Below are positions 22,926 to 35,760 of a DNA stretch of 64,000 nt, one piece after another. How positions within the stretch are numbered: position 1 is the first letter of the stretch; each line of letters opens with the position of its first letter. Below the pieces are notes generated by a model. It made no database searches and was not told the DNA's origin. It was given only the letters and a program-made list of their open reading frames with translations. The translations under genes were made by a program, and so were the position numbers. The stretch lies in assembly GCA_007922305.1 (NCBI GenBank), contig ML677333.1:20968949-21032948 (forward strand), written 5' to 3'. This stretch comes from Dermatemys mawii. Its lineage: Eukaryota > Chordata > Testudines > Dermatemydidae.

Positions 22926-25051
22926 TTCAGGTGTGGGAAAGATAAAACACAGAGTGAAAGGGGAATATAGAAAAGAAGCAAAATGCCAAATTATGCTAGT
23001 GACTCTGTGCCAGGTTACAGCAGTATAAGTAAACGTGCTTTTGCAGGTGGGAGTTATCTAAATGCTAGACCTTGGCAGGTGACCACATGGCTCAACTTGC
23101 TCTACCTATTTCAGACCTAAAAAAAAATTTAAACCTTCTTATTTTTTCAAAGTGTCTACATTAAAACACATGCCAATTTACCTCTTAATTTCACATTTGT
23201 GAGAAACCTTGGCTCTGATTTGGGTACATAAGTACATTTCTAGCTAAGCATGTGAGCCGTTGTCTTTGACTTCAAGCTAGGAATGTGCTGAAGTACCTTG
23301 CTGAACACAATACTTAATGCTGAGAGAATTTTTGAAAGGGATCTTAAATCTTATTCTTTGGTGTTTAAGTCAGTCTCTAACTATTAGAGATGCAAATGAG
23401 TTGTAAAGTGGGGGGACAGGTTACCCCACATCTGCCTAAGGTGATATTCTTCCACCTTCCTCTGAAGCATCGGGTTCTGGGCCCTGTCAGAGACAGAATT
23501 CTCGACTAAGTTTTCCATATCCAGTATGGAAATTCCTGAGTTGCTCACTGGGAGTCTATCACACAACTGAAGGTAAACCCTGCTGGCTTTGTCTTGCTAA
23601 CTTGTATTATTTCTGCCTTTGTTGTGGAAAATGGACATTGTATAAAGGAGCATTCCATTCTATTTCTGCATTTTTAAAATATTTTTCTATCTACAACATA
23701 CTACAATTGTGCTTACTGCTGTTCCAGTCACTCCAGATCTGGAGGATTGGATGCGGATTACCGGTTTAGGTAGAGATGCAAACAATTAAAACATAAATCC
23801 AAGGCTTCTCTATGTAATTGAAGAAAAGTAAGACATTTTAAGAAGCTAGGATTGCAGTATGTAAGTTAATTTAAAGGAAGAAAGCAGGAAAGAGGAGAAA
23901 AACTTGGAGGGAAGGGAGATAATTTGGAAACGAATTCTGAAGGGGAGAAAGTGGGAGGAGAGCAGTGAGAAGAGGCATTTGGATGCCATGGAGATGGCTA
24001 CAGTATAAAAATCTAGATACTGTAGATTAGTAAGTGGTAGGTTGATATTAAACTCCTGCCAGCAAGAAATTGGTTTTATACAGGGCAGCAATATAAAGAA
24101 AAGACTGCAAGAGTTGTTGTTGTCTCTTCTGCACTATTTCTGGTCCTGATGTAGAAGATGGGCAATATAATGCCCTATGGGCCTGATTCTCCATTTTTCT
24201 GCACTAGTTTTACATGGGAGCAAATAATTGAGTTCTAAAGCTTTAGTCTGTCTCCTGTACATTTGCTTTTTCTTTAATGTCTGCTTTGTTTTTCTTAATT
24301 TCATTCTAATTTGATTGAAAAATCAAGCTCTCCTGAGAAGTACATAATGCTTTGTCATGGGTTTAGAATTTTGCAGAAAAAAATTGTGCCTGAGTGGGAA
24401 GGAACTAAATGTTCAGTTGAGGTACAAGGTAACTCAATAAGACTGTGTGTTTTCTAAACTCCGTATCTGTGTAACACTGTTTTGAAAGATTGTCCCTTTT
24501 CATTTTAGGATTTCTTTGTTCTCTGCTTCTAATTTTTCACTCTCAGTACCTAAACGCTGACGCTGTTATTTATATCCATAGGTATAAAGAAAATGTCATA
24601 GTTCAGATTTATTACATTGTACTTAAAAAAACCCTCCATGAAATGTAATAGAACAATTTTAGTTTCCTGAAAATTATGGTAATAATAATGCTTTTCTTTT
24701 AAAACTCAAGTTTCCAGCTGTTTTATGAATTGGTATAAGAACACTTGGATGCTTGAGTCCACATCCTGCTCCCCTTACTTATTTAAGTAGTCTCTCTGAA
24801 GCCAGTGGGGCTATTTCTGTGATTTGGCCGCTGGTCTGCAGGTCTCTGTGACAGTAATAAGTAGAGCCACAGGAAAATAGTTACTGTAACTTACCTACTC
24901 AGAAGTATATTACATACAAAAAATATGTATTAAAGAACATAATTTTAGCTTGCTAAGGCAATCACTCAGAAGTCCAGAAATGTCAGCTTTGCAGTTGCCT
25001 GTTCAACCTTAATTCTGTTCCCTTGTGTCCTATGTCCAATGAAGTGAATTA
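22926..25051. other. No gene recognised
   Basis: No exon or named repeat supported. A purine-rich run (about 23870-23960) underlies the ORF at 23846-24091. Confidence 0.5.
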
Positions 25052-25150
25052 GGCAGGGGTCCTGTGGAAAAAATAGTATGTGATCATGTAGTTAGAGACC
25101 GTATCCTAATGCATATGCATAAAGGAGCAGCATTAAGGTTGCACAGACAG
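25052..25150 (+). repeat. Unclassified dispersed repeat, copy 1
   Basis: The block 'ggggtcctgtggaa...aatag..tatgatcatgt' and 'gaccgtatcctaatgcat' is matched by a second copy at about 59800-59900. The two are paralogous and diverged. The class is unknown. Confidence 0.6.
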
Positions 25151-26189
25151 CCATAAATCTTTTGTGTCTCAGTTTCATGGTAACTGTACCGGTACTCCTC
25201 CACAATCCCTTGAGGGCACCCTCATAAGGTGTCTGGCTCCTAGCTGTCACCTCTCTTGGGTGTAAACCCAAGGAAGCCAATTAAAAGCCATTAAAGTACT
25301 TGACAGCCTCATGTATATCTATCCCTGCAGTTTCTAGGTGCTGGTTCTTTAAGACTCACTGGAGTCCTTTCAAATATCACAAAAACCTGGTTCTGAACTG
25401 AAAGGAGACCAACACTGCCACTCTCAGAAGATGTCAGCCTTGAATTAAAAGATTAACTACATTAGCTGGAAGCACTGTTACCATGGAAGGGTGGAGATGG
25501 GAAGGAGGAGTAGACTTTTAGGGCATGTACTGGGTGTGGGGACTGGTTGCGGGGGAGCCCAACCTGCCCCTTTTTCTTCCCTCAAATGCATTAAAAGTTG
25601 GGGAAGCTGCTCTCACATGTCCCCCGTGTGGGGAACATGCTATATGGCAGCTCCCAGACATTCCCAGTGTAGCATTTGTAGGGCTGCTGCTGTTTTGGGG
25701 GCAGTCCAGGCCTGGATCTTGGAGTTGTTGTGGTCAGCTATTCTTGTGGCACACTGCCAAAAGTTTTCTCAAACAATAAATAACAAATAAATTGCAAGAA
25801 CCTTTTGTAGTGGAAAGTATTATGCAAAACTAACCACAAAGGCAATGCCAGATCCCCCATGATGCTATTTTGCCAAAACAAAAATAAACAAACAAAACCC
25901 CCACCCGTTATAGCATGACTGGTTTTTACTGAGAGTGTCAGTGTTCTCCTTTCAGTTAGAGCTTAATCAGGCTTTTTTGATACTTGCAAGGAGTTCAATG
26001 AGTCTTGTGATCAGCACCTAGGTATCACAGGGACAGATATAAAGAAGGCTGTCAAATACCTTAATAGTTTTCTAATGGGCTTCCCTTTGGAGTAGCAGGG
26101 ACAGAGTTATTACATTTTCAGCCACAGTTACATTTAGGTTGATAGCACTTGTAAAGTCAACTTTTTTTCTAAGCATATTGGAGTGTTTT
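25151..26189. other. No gene recognised
   Basis: The overlapping ORFs at 25491-25790 and 25525-25779 lack motifs and are short. Nothing else is supported. Confidence 0.5.
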
Positions 26190-26350
26190 ATGGTAATGGA
26201 TTAACCCTCCTGACCCCATGAAAGAGGTACCTATTGTCCCCATTTTTATGATAGAGGTTTTGTGATTTCCACAGGTTATGCAGCTAATCAGTGGCAAAGG
26301 TGAGAAAACCCTGACTCCTAACACTCAAGTTCTCTTGCTCTAGTCATTAG
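26190..26350 (-). mobile_element. MIR-type SINE
   Basis: Plus strand is the reverse complement of MIR: 'gaaagaggtacctattgtcc', 'ccatttttatgatagagg', then 'ggttatgcagctaatcagtg' and 'gactcctaacactcaag'. Old and diverged. Confidence 0.7.
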
Positions 26351-26375
26351 CCGTGGCCCTTCCCTGTATCTTACA

Positions 26376-26906
26376 TTAACAGGACATAGAGTGCCAAGTT
26401 CCCTGCTGAGCATTTTGGGATCTTGGTATTTGCCAGCTTATCTCTTTTACAAAAAGACAGGAGATGCAACAAGTACTCTCACAGGTGACATGTAATGTTT
26501 GCTGTTCCTCTGTCTGCGGTTTATAAGAAATCTCGTCTATCTTTAAACAAGTAAAGGTATTTTCACTCTCCATATGAGTTAATAGTGTATCAGACAGAGT
26601 GTCCTGTCTTTTGCAAACAGAGTGTAGTGGGATGGTAGTCGTTCCTCCCCCTCTGGCTCAGAGGGAGGCCACACCTCCTCACTAAACAGACAATCTTTAT
26701 TATGAAGTATGTCATCTTGGGGATTGTGACAAGTTTCCTTGCTATCCAAAAGAGAGCAGAGATGTTGAATCAGATGGCTTTTGGGGTTCATCTCAGCAAT
26801 GTCAGGGATAAATTGAGAGATCCAATCTTGCATCTTTTGGATTAGGAAGATCACCTCTACATCCAGACAATCAGCAAAATTGTCTTTTCCCTTGGTGACC
26901 TTTCAG
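26376..26906 (-). other. Unassigned open stretch, possible decayed coding remnant
   Basis: On the minus strand about 105 codons stay open from 26893 to 26579, including QKMQDWISQFIPDIAEM and SEEVWPPSEPEGEERLP. A second open block (26573-26376, MESENTFTCLKIDEIS...) follows in another frame. The composition looks more protein-like than most ORFs here, but no family is recognised, no good splice sites frame it, and the length alone is not significant in 64 kb. It may be an old retroelement or pseudogene piece, or chance. Confidence 0.2.
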
Positions 26907-27029
26907 ATTCTCACAGTTTTAAAGAAAGAACAGTTTTTACTGAAACCATTTAAATGTGTAACATCTCTTCAGAAGCTTCTATATTAGGGGAAGTTCCAGC
27001 ACACAGCACCATTGAGTTTATAACTTGCT

Positions 27030-27965
27030 GTACCAAATGACTGGAAGATAGCTAATGTAACACTAAGTTTTAAAAAGAGCTCCAAAGTCAACCTTGTCAA
27101 TTATAGGCCAGTAAGCCTAACTTCAGTACCAAGCAAGTTTGTGGAAACTAGATTAGGGAACAGAATTATCAGGTTCATAGATAAACATGATTTGTCGGGA
27201 AAGAGGCAACACATTTTTGTAAAGGGAATTCATGTTTCATCAGTCTGTGAGAATTCTTTGAAGGAGTGAACAAAGATAAGGCTAACAGAAAATATTGTAA
27301 TGCCACTATATAAATCCATTGTATGCCATACCTTCAATACTGTGTCCAGCTTTGTTTGCCCCATTTCATATATAGTGGAATTGGAAATGCTTCAGAGAAG
27401 GACAGCAAAATTGAGCAAGGGTATGCCGTAGCTTCTGTATGAGGAGAGACAAGAAAGATTAGGGCTGTTCATCTTAGAAAAGAGATGACTAAGGGGGATT
27501 ATGGTAGAGTTCTATAAAATTATTAATAATGTGGAGAAAGTGAAGAGAGAAATGTTGTTTATCCTTCACACAATACAAAAACCAGGGGTCACCAGATTAA
27601 ATTAATAGGCAGCAGGTTTAATACAAACAAGAGGGAACTACTTTTTCACATAACGCAAAACTAACCTGTGGAACTTATTGCCACATGGTGTTGTGATAGC
27701 CTCAGGTATAACTGGGTTGAAAAAAGGACTGGATAAGTTCCTGGAGAACAGGCTGGTCAATGACTGTTAGCCAAGATGGTAAGGAACACAACCCCAAGCT
27801 CGGTGCATCCCTAAACCGCTGACTACCAGAAGCCAAGAGTGGAAGACAGGTTAATCACTTTGTAATGGTCGTGTTTGGTACGCTCTCTGTCAAAGGCATG
27901 ATACTGGGCAAGATAGACCATTGTCTGACCCAGTATGGCAGCTCTTATGTTCTTAAGTATATGTA
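27030..27965 (+). mobile_element. CR1 LINE fragment
   Basis: Near 27030 the plus strand reads 'ccaaatgactggaagatagc', then 'ttataggccagtaagcctaa', the CR1 reverse transcriptase block that translates to NYRPVSLTSVP with decay. After an internal deletion near 27290 comes the 3' region (27298-27965), parallel to 180-865 at the left edge, ending 'gacccagtatggcagctctt' and 'atgttcttaag'. Stops throughout. Confidence 0.85.
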
Positions 27966-28706
27966 CGGGAAAACCAAGGCACAAAGATAAGAGTCAACAT
28001 TTTCAAAAGTGATCTCTAATTCTGAATGTGATTTTTAGGTGCTTGTATCAGGGTGGCAAACGTGGGTAGCCCAATGTGCAGCAAAACACGGGATGGTCTA
28101 AGATATCAGGGTGGTCTAACACTGTAAAGCCCTGGGCAGCCCTGTTCAATTCTCAGATGCTGCTGGGAAGGGGTCAGGTATTTCCTTTATAAGGCTGAGA
28201 GTGCTTATTTGGGAGGAGAGCTGCAAGCAGGAGGTTGGCTGTTATGACTGGTCCTGGAGTGGAGAGAGGATCACAGCAGGAAAGGTTTCTGGCCCCTGTA
28301 GCCTGTGTTGATCGGGGAATAGTTTTGTTTTGTGTTACTTTGCATGGGTTTTTTTGTTTGAAATAATGAACTTTTCCCTGGAGGAAGACCTAGAATAGAC
28401 TTGGAAGCGGTGATTATAGTTTTTCATGGGCTAGGTTCCTAGGTTCTAATTTTCAGAAATGCTAGGAAGCATAACTTTACTGAAGTCAGTGGGAGATGGG
28501 TACTCAAACTTAGCACCTCAGCAAAGCAAGCCTTAGGTATCTAAAGTCCAGTGTCCAGAAACTGAGGCATCTAAAATAAGAGGCCATTTCTTAATGTGTG
28601 AGTGTCAGTGGTTTGCCGAAGGTAAGGTTGCCAACATTGTATCTGAAAATAGGGAACTGTTTCCTTAGCACCCTGGCTACGCCCCTCCTTCTGATATCTT
28701 CATCAT

Positions 28707-28780
28707 ATTTATTTATTTATTTTATTTTATTTATTTATTTATTTATTTATCTGTCTATCTATCCATTTATTTATTTATTA
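28707..28780 (+). repeat. (TTTA)n microsatellite
   Basis: Long run of TTTA/TTTTA units with a short CTGT/CTAT break near 28750. It yields the Phe/Tyr/Ile-rich ORF at 28598-28783, which is not a gene. Confidence 0.9.
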
Positions 28781-28792
28781 TAAATACTACTA

Positions 28793-29195
28793 GAGTAAAA
28801 CCTCAGTGTTACAAACACCTTGGGAATGGAGGTTGTTTGAAACCGAAATGTTTACAACTCTGAATAAAATGTTACTTTATGGTTGTTCTTTCAAAAGTTT
28901 ACAACTGAATAATGACTTAATACAGCTTTGAAACTTTACTATGCAGGAGAAAAATGCTGCTTTTAACCCTCTTAATTTAAATGAAATAAGCTCAGAAACA
29001 GTTTCCTTACCTTGTCAAATCTGTTCTTTAAACTTTCCCTTTATTTTTTTAGTGGCTTACATTTAACACAGTACTGTACATTATTTGCTTCCCCACAACC
29101 CCCGCTGCCTGGTAGCATACTTACAGTTCCAAATGTGGTGTGTGGGTGACCAGTCAGTTTGTAACTGTAGTGTTCATAACGCTGAGGTTTTACTG
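28793..29195. mobile_element. Tc1/mariner pogo-like element
   Basis: Left end GAGTAAAACCTCAGTGTTAC; inverted right end CAGTAAAACCTCAGCGTTAT. TA flanks both sides (28791-28792 and 29196-29197). The second base pair of the left end is changed from CA to GA. Length 403 bp, no transposase. Inserted in the hAT at 28624-29330. Confidence 0.8.
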
Positions 29196-29330
29196 TACTA
29201 ATAAGCAATACTCACCTACATTCACCAGGGCATTTCTTGCTGCTTTTTTCAGCACTCAGCAGCTCCCTATCTTGTACAGGTAAAAAAATAAGGAATATCC
29301 CATTTAATAAGGGACTCTTGTCAACCCTAG

Positions 29331-29445
29331 TCCAAGGTCACATAGTGAATCAGTATCTAAGGAGCAACTAGAATCCACATCTCCTGATGCTCAGTCCTTT
29401 GCTTTATCCATTCATCATATTACCTCTTCAGCTCCCATTGCCCTA
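29331..29445 (-). mobile_element. MIR-type SINE fragment
   Basis: Plus strand 'ccaaggtcacatagtgaatc', 'agaatccacatctcctgatg' and 'ctcagtcctttgctttatcc' is the reverse complement of the MIR core. It lies against the hAT right border. Confidence 0.65.
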
Positions 29446-32184
29446 TTACTCTGACACCTCTGAAGGGGAATGATTGCCGATTGAGAGAATATTATACTCT
29501 GTATCTATTGATCTGAGTGTTACCTTTTTTTTAGATGAGTAGATCTCTCAAACATTTTCTGTGCTGCAGTTTGTTAGATGATCTTGAAGACAAGCTATTC
29601 AAAATCGTTATGGAGACATACCAGCTCAGGCACTTAATGTACTTGTCTATCAGTATTTGATGATAAACACAATATTAAACTCATGGGGAGGTGGGTGAGT
29701 ATAGTTTTGCAAGGAAGTTGTTGCTGACAGGAGACTACTATGCTCATTGTGGCCATCAGGCGTTTAAAACTCTCATTGACTTCAGTGGAAGTTCAGTTGT
29801 ATAAAAGCTGAACAATTGGATTCTCAGAGCATCATAAGAACTATTACTTTATGTTGAATAATAAATGTCACCTCCCCCTCAAATAGTAATAAAACTTACT
29901 CTTTTTACTCTTTTTTTTATGTTGAAATAGGTTCTGCCTGGCATTTTGCAGAAGCATTGCTGTATTTTACCAGACAGGAATACAGGTAAACATTAAATCT
30001 TCCTTTTTTATTTTTTTGATCTGTTAATGTGGCTTTCTTGTGAGATACAGAGAAACATGAAAGCACAATTGTATAGGATTGAGAAGATTTCTTGTTTGTT
30101 GTTTCTAGAATAGGACTTGAAAATCATTGAAAGAAGTGAAAAATTGGATATTTATTTCAAACAGTAAGTTGACTCCTGTGTTTAAGTGATCTGTTTTCAG
30201 GTGAAGTAGGTTTACAAGTTACATGCTATTTTTGCTATTATCTTTGTAGGAAATTGTTAACAGATCTTGCTTTACAAAGTTGAATACGATAACTCCTGAA
30301 CTACTTTGTATTATTAATTGTAAAAGTATTTTTCTGGCTAGCAAGGAGATTCAACTCTGGAGTCCATTTGTGGTTCTGGGTCCCTGGGATTCTTAGCTTT
30401 TCAGACTGACAGTTAAGTTATAAATACTGGTACTGTATTTATTTAAAGTCTCTGTTTCTCAATGCATAAAATAATAGAGTGGAAGATGATGTGAAATTAC
30501 TTCTTTAGGTAAGTTTTTACTCTTGTGTATGAATTATGATGTGGTAAGTTTGACTTCTGAAGTATTATATGGAAGGAAAATCTCAAGGCAAGTGAGTGAG
30601 AGAAGAGATATTTGTTGTATTAATATTTCTCCCCTCTACCCTGAAAAACAAAATATCAATTTGAAATGCATTTATTTCATCAGAAGCCCTTGCTTGATAC
30701 TTGGAGTCATCATAAAACATAAAGATTTGTAAAACTTATTAATCATCATAAATATGGTGAAATTTCATTGTGTGACAAATTGTGTGAACAGTTTAAAATA
30801 CTTGATGTAGTTGTGCATTAATTTCATAGAAATCGAGAAAATATAAAACACCAACTTATTATTTGTGTGATCTGTTGAGAACATATATCAAAACATGAGG
30901 CACTTCAATTTTCTCAAAAATAACTAAAATTAAAATAAACCTGATCTCTTTCCTTCAGCCACTTACGTGTAGAACTTGACCCATACATCATGTGACTCAT
31001 AGGTATCTGACTGTAATTAAAGAGAAGTTGAAACTTCATTTACATAGTTGTTTCTGAAGCTGCAAGACATAAAATAATAATAATAATAATAATAATAAAA
31101 CAAATAATTTGTCTTGCCTATCAAATTTGGAAGTCATTAATAACATGAGCACAGACAGAGTATAAAAGCCAAAGTTCCTTCCTTCCTGTTTTCAGATAAT
31201 CTTGAAAAATTCTGTGCAAGATAATGGCTATAATGACAACATTCCATTTGATGTTTGCTTATTAGTGTATTGTTCTGTATTACTCTGGCTTACTCATGGG
31301 GCTTGATCCCGATCCATACATAATTGAGTCCTGCAGGTATTAAGGCCCAAATTTTCTAAAGTTGATGCCTGATATTAGGCTTTTGAATCCATCCACTTAG
31401 ATAAATGGCCCAACTTTCAAAAATGTTAAATATCCACCACTCATTTTACTTTTCAAAGTCAAGCCCCTTATTTAGGTGCCTATGTTCTAGGAGAGAGAAA
31501 TCTGTCATTTATATTTGGTGCACCTCATTCATTGTACAGTGTCATTCACATTATTTTTTATAAAAATAACTCCAGTCTTCTGTAATTGTCTTGTGACACT
31601 GCTGTACAAACTGCACACATGTGGGTGGTGGGTCACAATATGCCCAGTTTTTGTTTTTTTTTTAACACAGTTCACAGCTGGCATCAGTGCCCAAAGTAAA
31701 TATGAGTGTTCCTAGCTCCTATAACAATGCATAATATATCTGGAAAACAAAAGATGGCAGCAAGCATAATTTTTCTTGCATTTCCTTTTGGGAGGCAATC
31801 CGACAGTAAGCAAAGAGGCTGCATATGTAGCAGCTAGACTCCAGTGAATAAGGAGCTAACCAAAACTCAGGGGAAGGCCTTAGATTGGCTTGATTTGACT
31901 CTAGCCAGAGCTGTGGGGTATAGATTTCAGGGCTCATAGAAGGATACATTGAGCCACTGCTAAGTTCTAAATAATGGGTGCCAGGCAGATACACCAGCAA
32001 GGAGAAGTCTTCTCATCTCACACTGGCTCAGCTCTGTTGACTGGCCCTTGGCAGAGAGCAGAGTCAAGGTTTTCCTCCCTATCTGCTTCCCACACACTTG
32101 CTATCAGTGGAGAACCTCTTCTCTCTCTGCTACTGAACTCCTGGTCCTGACAGACTGTGCTGAGGTAGGGATGTGGTTACGAAA
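29446..32184. other. No gene recognised; (TAA)n microsatellite at 31073-31098
   Basis: AT-rich single-copy-looking DNA. At 31073-31098 there are about nine AAT units. The short ORFs at 30523-30732, 31515-31715 and 31719-32000 have no motifs. Confidence 0.55.
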
Positions 32185-33222
32185 CATAGGTGTCAACTTT
32201 TGTTTTTGCGTAACTCAGAATTTGCGTAAGTTGGAAATGTATCTCTGACCATTACTCAAAGAAACCCACCCCTCCTATTTTTAGCGTACGGAACTTTTTC
32301 CGTAAGTACGAATTTGTGTAAGGTGGGTTTTCTGTAACCCGGGGAACATCTGTATGTCTCACTATAGCTTTCTGGATGAAACTTTCAGCAATCTTATTTA
32401 CATCTAGGTTCCCTGGTATTATTTTGATGCACATTAAAGACAGCTACATTATTCAGTTGTATCTGTCCCATTGATGACTGGAGATAATTGTTAAGCCTTC
32501 TGAAGCAGGAGAATGAACATTCCGCAGTTCAGAATGATACAGGCACAATGAGAAGGATTCTTATGAATTTGCAGTACTCTGGAAACATAGTGCTTCCAGA
32601 GTACTGCTAATGACTCCAAGATCTCTTTCTTGATGGGTAATAACTAGTTTAGACACCATCATTTTGTAAGTGTAGTTGGAATTATATTTTGCCATGTGCA
32701 TGACTTTGCACTCAACATTGAATTTCATCTGCCATTTTGTTGCCAAGTCACCCAGTTTTGTGAGATTCCTTTGTAACTCTTTGCAGTCTGTTTTGGACTG
32801 CACTGTCTTGAATAATTTTGTAGCATCTGCAAACTTTGCCACCTCGCTCTTTACTCCTTTTGTCGACCATTTACAAATATGTTGAACAGCACTCATCCCA
32901 GACCAGTACAAGCCCCTAGTTAGAAACCATTATATACCTCTCTCCATTTTGTAAATGGACCATTTATTCCTACCCTCTGTTTCCTGGCTTTTAACTGGAG
33001 TGCCTGGGAATGCTTTCAGGATCATCTAACAACCATTAGTTTAATTTAAGGACAATCCTTTTGTTATCGTAATCACCCTGCCTCTGATCATAAACAAACT
33101 CCCTGCCCCCGCACAGAACTCATCAGTTCCAAACTTGAGCTCTGATTCCTGGGTACTGAGCACCCACTATTTTTTTCGGTAAGTGCTTCAGCCCTGGAGC
33201 ACTCACAGAGTTGACACCTATG
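32185..33222. mobile_element. hAT-like element with nested CR1
   Basis: The left end CATAGGTGTCAACT is the exact inverse of the right end AGTTGACACCTATG. Flanks TTACGAAA and CTATGAAG agree at five of eight positions, a possible decayed hAT duplication. The right part (33085-33222, 'gagcacccactattttttt', 'ccctggagcactcacagag') fits a turtle hAT family. A piece with 'tttgcgtaactcagaattt' and the CR1 at 32560-32965 fill the centre. Confidence 0.6.
32560..32965 (-). mobile_element. CR1 LINE reverse transcriptase fragment
   Basis: The minus-strand ORF (32911-32561) reads SEVAKFADATKLFKTVQSK, then ATKWQMKFNVECKVMHMAK and ERDLGVI. This is the CR1 reverse transcriptase segment around the FADD box and the downstream thumb. 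The catalytic pair FADD is changed to FADA, so the copy is inactive. ORF 32676-32885 on plus is its shadow. Confidence 0.85.
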
Positions 33223-33337
33223 CTATGAAGGGCTTGGTGACAATGGAGCCCTGAGAAATGACCTATTGGCAAACTTTACGTCCAGGTTTTGGTCCAGATT
33301 TTGAACTTTTCCAAGTTTGAGGCACTTGGATTTAGGA

Positions 33338-33455
33338 TTGTCAGCTCTTTGGGGCAGGGAGCGTTGTTTTGTTCTGTGTTTGTACAGCACTTTACATGTT
33401 GGGGTCTTTGATTGTGACTTCTTGGCACTATCGTGATCCTAATAAATAACAATGG
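33338..33455 (+). repeat. Old amniote dispersed repeat (copy 2 of 3)
   Basis: Reads 'agctctttggggcagggag', then 'ctgtgtttgtacagcactt' and 'aatgg'-like decay before 'taataaataac'. Same family as 14465-14580 and 59160-59250. Confidence 0.6.
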
Positions 33456-33649
33456 GGTCCATTTCTCTATTAAAAAACAAAAAGGGAGAGATGGAGGCAC
33501 AGAAAGTGTGTGGGCTGGGAAAGGCATGAAATGAAACACAAAAACATTAAAGGGAAAAAAAGTGTTAGAATGAAACAGCAAATTTTAAAAAATACAGGTA
33601 CTAGAAAGAGAAAAGAGACAAACCAGAGGATTGGGTTAAAAGAAATCTG

Positions 33650-34430
33650 AGGGGGTTCAGCAAGGACAAGTGCAGAGTACTGCACTTAGGACAGAAGAAT
33701 CCCATGCACTGCTACAGGCTAGGGACTGACTGGATAAATGGCAGTTCTGCAGAAAAAGACCTGCGGATTATAGTGGATGAGAAGCTGGATATAAGTCAAC
33801 AGTGGCTCTTGTTGCCAAGAGGGCTAATGAGATATTGGGCTGCATTAATAGGAGCGTTGCCAGCAGATTGAGGGAAGTGATTATTCCCCTCTATTCAGCA
33901 GTGGTGAGGCCACATCTGGAGTATTGCATCTAGATTTGCCCCCCACCCTCCATTACAGAAGGGATGTGGACAATTTGGAGAGAGTCCAGGAGAGGGGAAC
34001 AGAAATGATTAGGGGGCTGGGGCACATTACTTATGAGGAGAGGCTGAGGGAATAGGGCTTATTTAGTCTTTAGAAGACAAGAGTGAGTGGGGATTTGATA
34101 GCTGCCTTCAACTACCTGAAGCAGAGTTCCAAAGAGGATGAAGGTAGGCTGTTCTCAGTGGTGGCAAGTGACAGAAGGAGTAATGATCTCAAGTTGCAGT
34201 GTGGGAGATCCAGGTTGGATATTAGGAAAAAGTATTTCACTAGGTGGGTGGTGAAGCCTTGGAATGGGTTACCTAGGGAGATGGTGGAATCTCCACCCTT
34301 AGAGGTTGTAAGGCCTGGCTTGACAAAGCCCTGGCTGGATTGATTTAGTTGGGATTGGTCCTGCTTTAAGCAGGGGATTGACTAGATGACCTCTGTCGTC
34401 TCTTTCAACCCTAATCTTCTATGATTATGT
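33650..34430 (+). mobile_element. CR1 LINE 3' fragment (tail shared with the SINE)
   Basis: Begins 'ggggttcagcaaggacaag' and runs in full order through 'gccagcagattgagggaagt', 'gaggccacatctggagtatt', 'gaggagaggctgaggg' and 'ggaatgggttacctaggga', ending 'cttctatgattatg'. The ORF 34083-34343 translates the C-terminal block (GDLIAAFNYLKQSSKEDEG). This is the avian/turtle-type CR1 with a TTCTATGATT tail. Its last ~90 bp match the tail of the SINE at 35761-35956. Confidence 0.9.
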
Positions 34431-35760
34431 GAAAGAATCTAAAAGAAGAAAATTCTGTAACTATTAAGTCTTTGGAAGAAACCTCTAAAGACGAGAGAGA
34501 AGCATCTGAGAATGATATAAGTGTGAGAGCCAAAAGATATGCAAAACAGTCAGCAAATAAATCTGGTGTATAGTGGTAGAATCCCACATTTGTTTTTATT
34601 TGTGCACCCGCTGTTAAGATTCTGAAGTGGTTAAGATTAATTTTCTGTGAATTTTGATACTGAATATTTTAAAATAATTCAGTTAGTTTATTATACCCTC
34701 AATTTAGCAAGATACAGTGGTGTTACTTTTATTACTCTCATCGTGAAAGTGTTTCAGATTTTTCTCTATAAAATTATTTTCAAGGGTTTATAACTTGCCT
34801 GTAAAAATACAGTCCAAGCTGAAATGTGACATAGCAGGATCTATCCCCATGGAGTTGTGTTTCTCAGCAAAAAAGGGGAGAAAGTAACTCAGCTGTTCCA
34901 CAGTAATAAAATTTTAAGAGACTATCTAAAAATTGGTTTAAAATCGTTTCTGTATAGATGTGTCATGGATTCATAACAACAACAACAAAAATGCTTTTTA
35001 TATAAATTAACACTGAAGTAGAAAAATGTGCATTTTGCTGGTCACTAGTCTATGAGGCAGACTGGTGTCCTGTGGTGGTTTTCAAATATGCTGAATGACT
35101 GACCCATGAGAAGTGACTACTATGTAATCATATATACATTTTTATAAGGAATTTAACTACAAATTGAATAGTACAGTTTGCACAGGCATTAGGTATGTCC
35201 TTTTCTTCAGTAGTTTTTGCATTATGTGTCCATTACATCAGATCTGTGTTCTTCACCTGACATCACTTTATTTTTTGATTGCACTATGTTTAGGCACAGT
35301 GGGACAAGGGAATGTCACAGAACAGAAACCCCAACACTGTGTTTCCTTGCTTTTTATGTGCTAAAGCCATATCCTGTTTGTTATGTTGACAATGGTCATG
35401 TCTTCTCACTCTCCTACTGTTACCCATAAATTAACCAGCCAAGGCCACTTATAAATTAATGGCTTTAAAGTTATGGCAAAGAAATAGGTGAAATAACATG
35501 TTGGACAGTGTGATTAAACCTCTTGTAAGACAATCACAGTATGCAGTACAAAGGTACTAATGACCTCAGCAGGGTGCACACTGCAATCTGTTGAATTATA
35601 TCCCTTTTTCTATTGAGCTCCAACTAGGAATAACAACTGACTTCACTGGAATCACCACTGTCTGCCCTCTGAGTGTATGCAGAATACTTTCAGCCTTAAT
35701 TCCCCTTATAAATATTTATTGACCATATTCTGTCCCTTGCTCATCAGGTAGTCTGCCTCT
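34431..35760. other. No gene recognised
   Basis: AT-rich sequence, no supported exon or repeat. ORFs 35164-35364 and 35217-35429 overlap in two frames and lack motifs. Confidence 0.5.

Larger units (their letters stand above)
28624..29330. mobile_element. hAT element with nested pogo-like element
   Basis: Starts AAGGTTGCCAACATTG; the inverted right end is CTAGGGTTGACAAGAG. Flanks CCGAAGGT (28616-28623) and TCCAAGGT (29331-29338) match at six of eight positions. The right interior ('aaggaatatcccatttaat', 'gggactcttgtcaacccta') fits a turtle hAT family. A TTTA microsatellite and a later pogo-like insertion make up most of the interior. Confidence 0.65.

Noticed and set aside
26885..26915. Splice-acceptor-like sequence on plus strand (cttttcccttggtgacctttcag)
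   Set aside because: Nothing exon-like follows on the plus strand, and the only open stretch here reads on minus.
32561..32911. 116-codon ORF that might be a host exon
   Set aside because: Clear CR1 reverse transcriptase text with a mutated catalytic box, nested in a hAT-like element.
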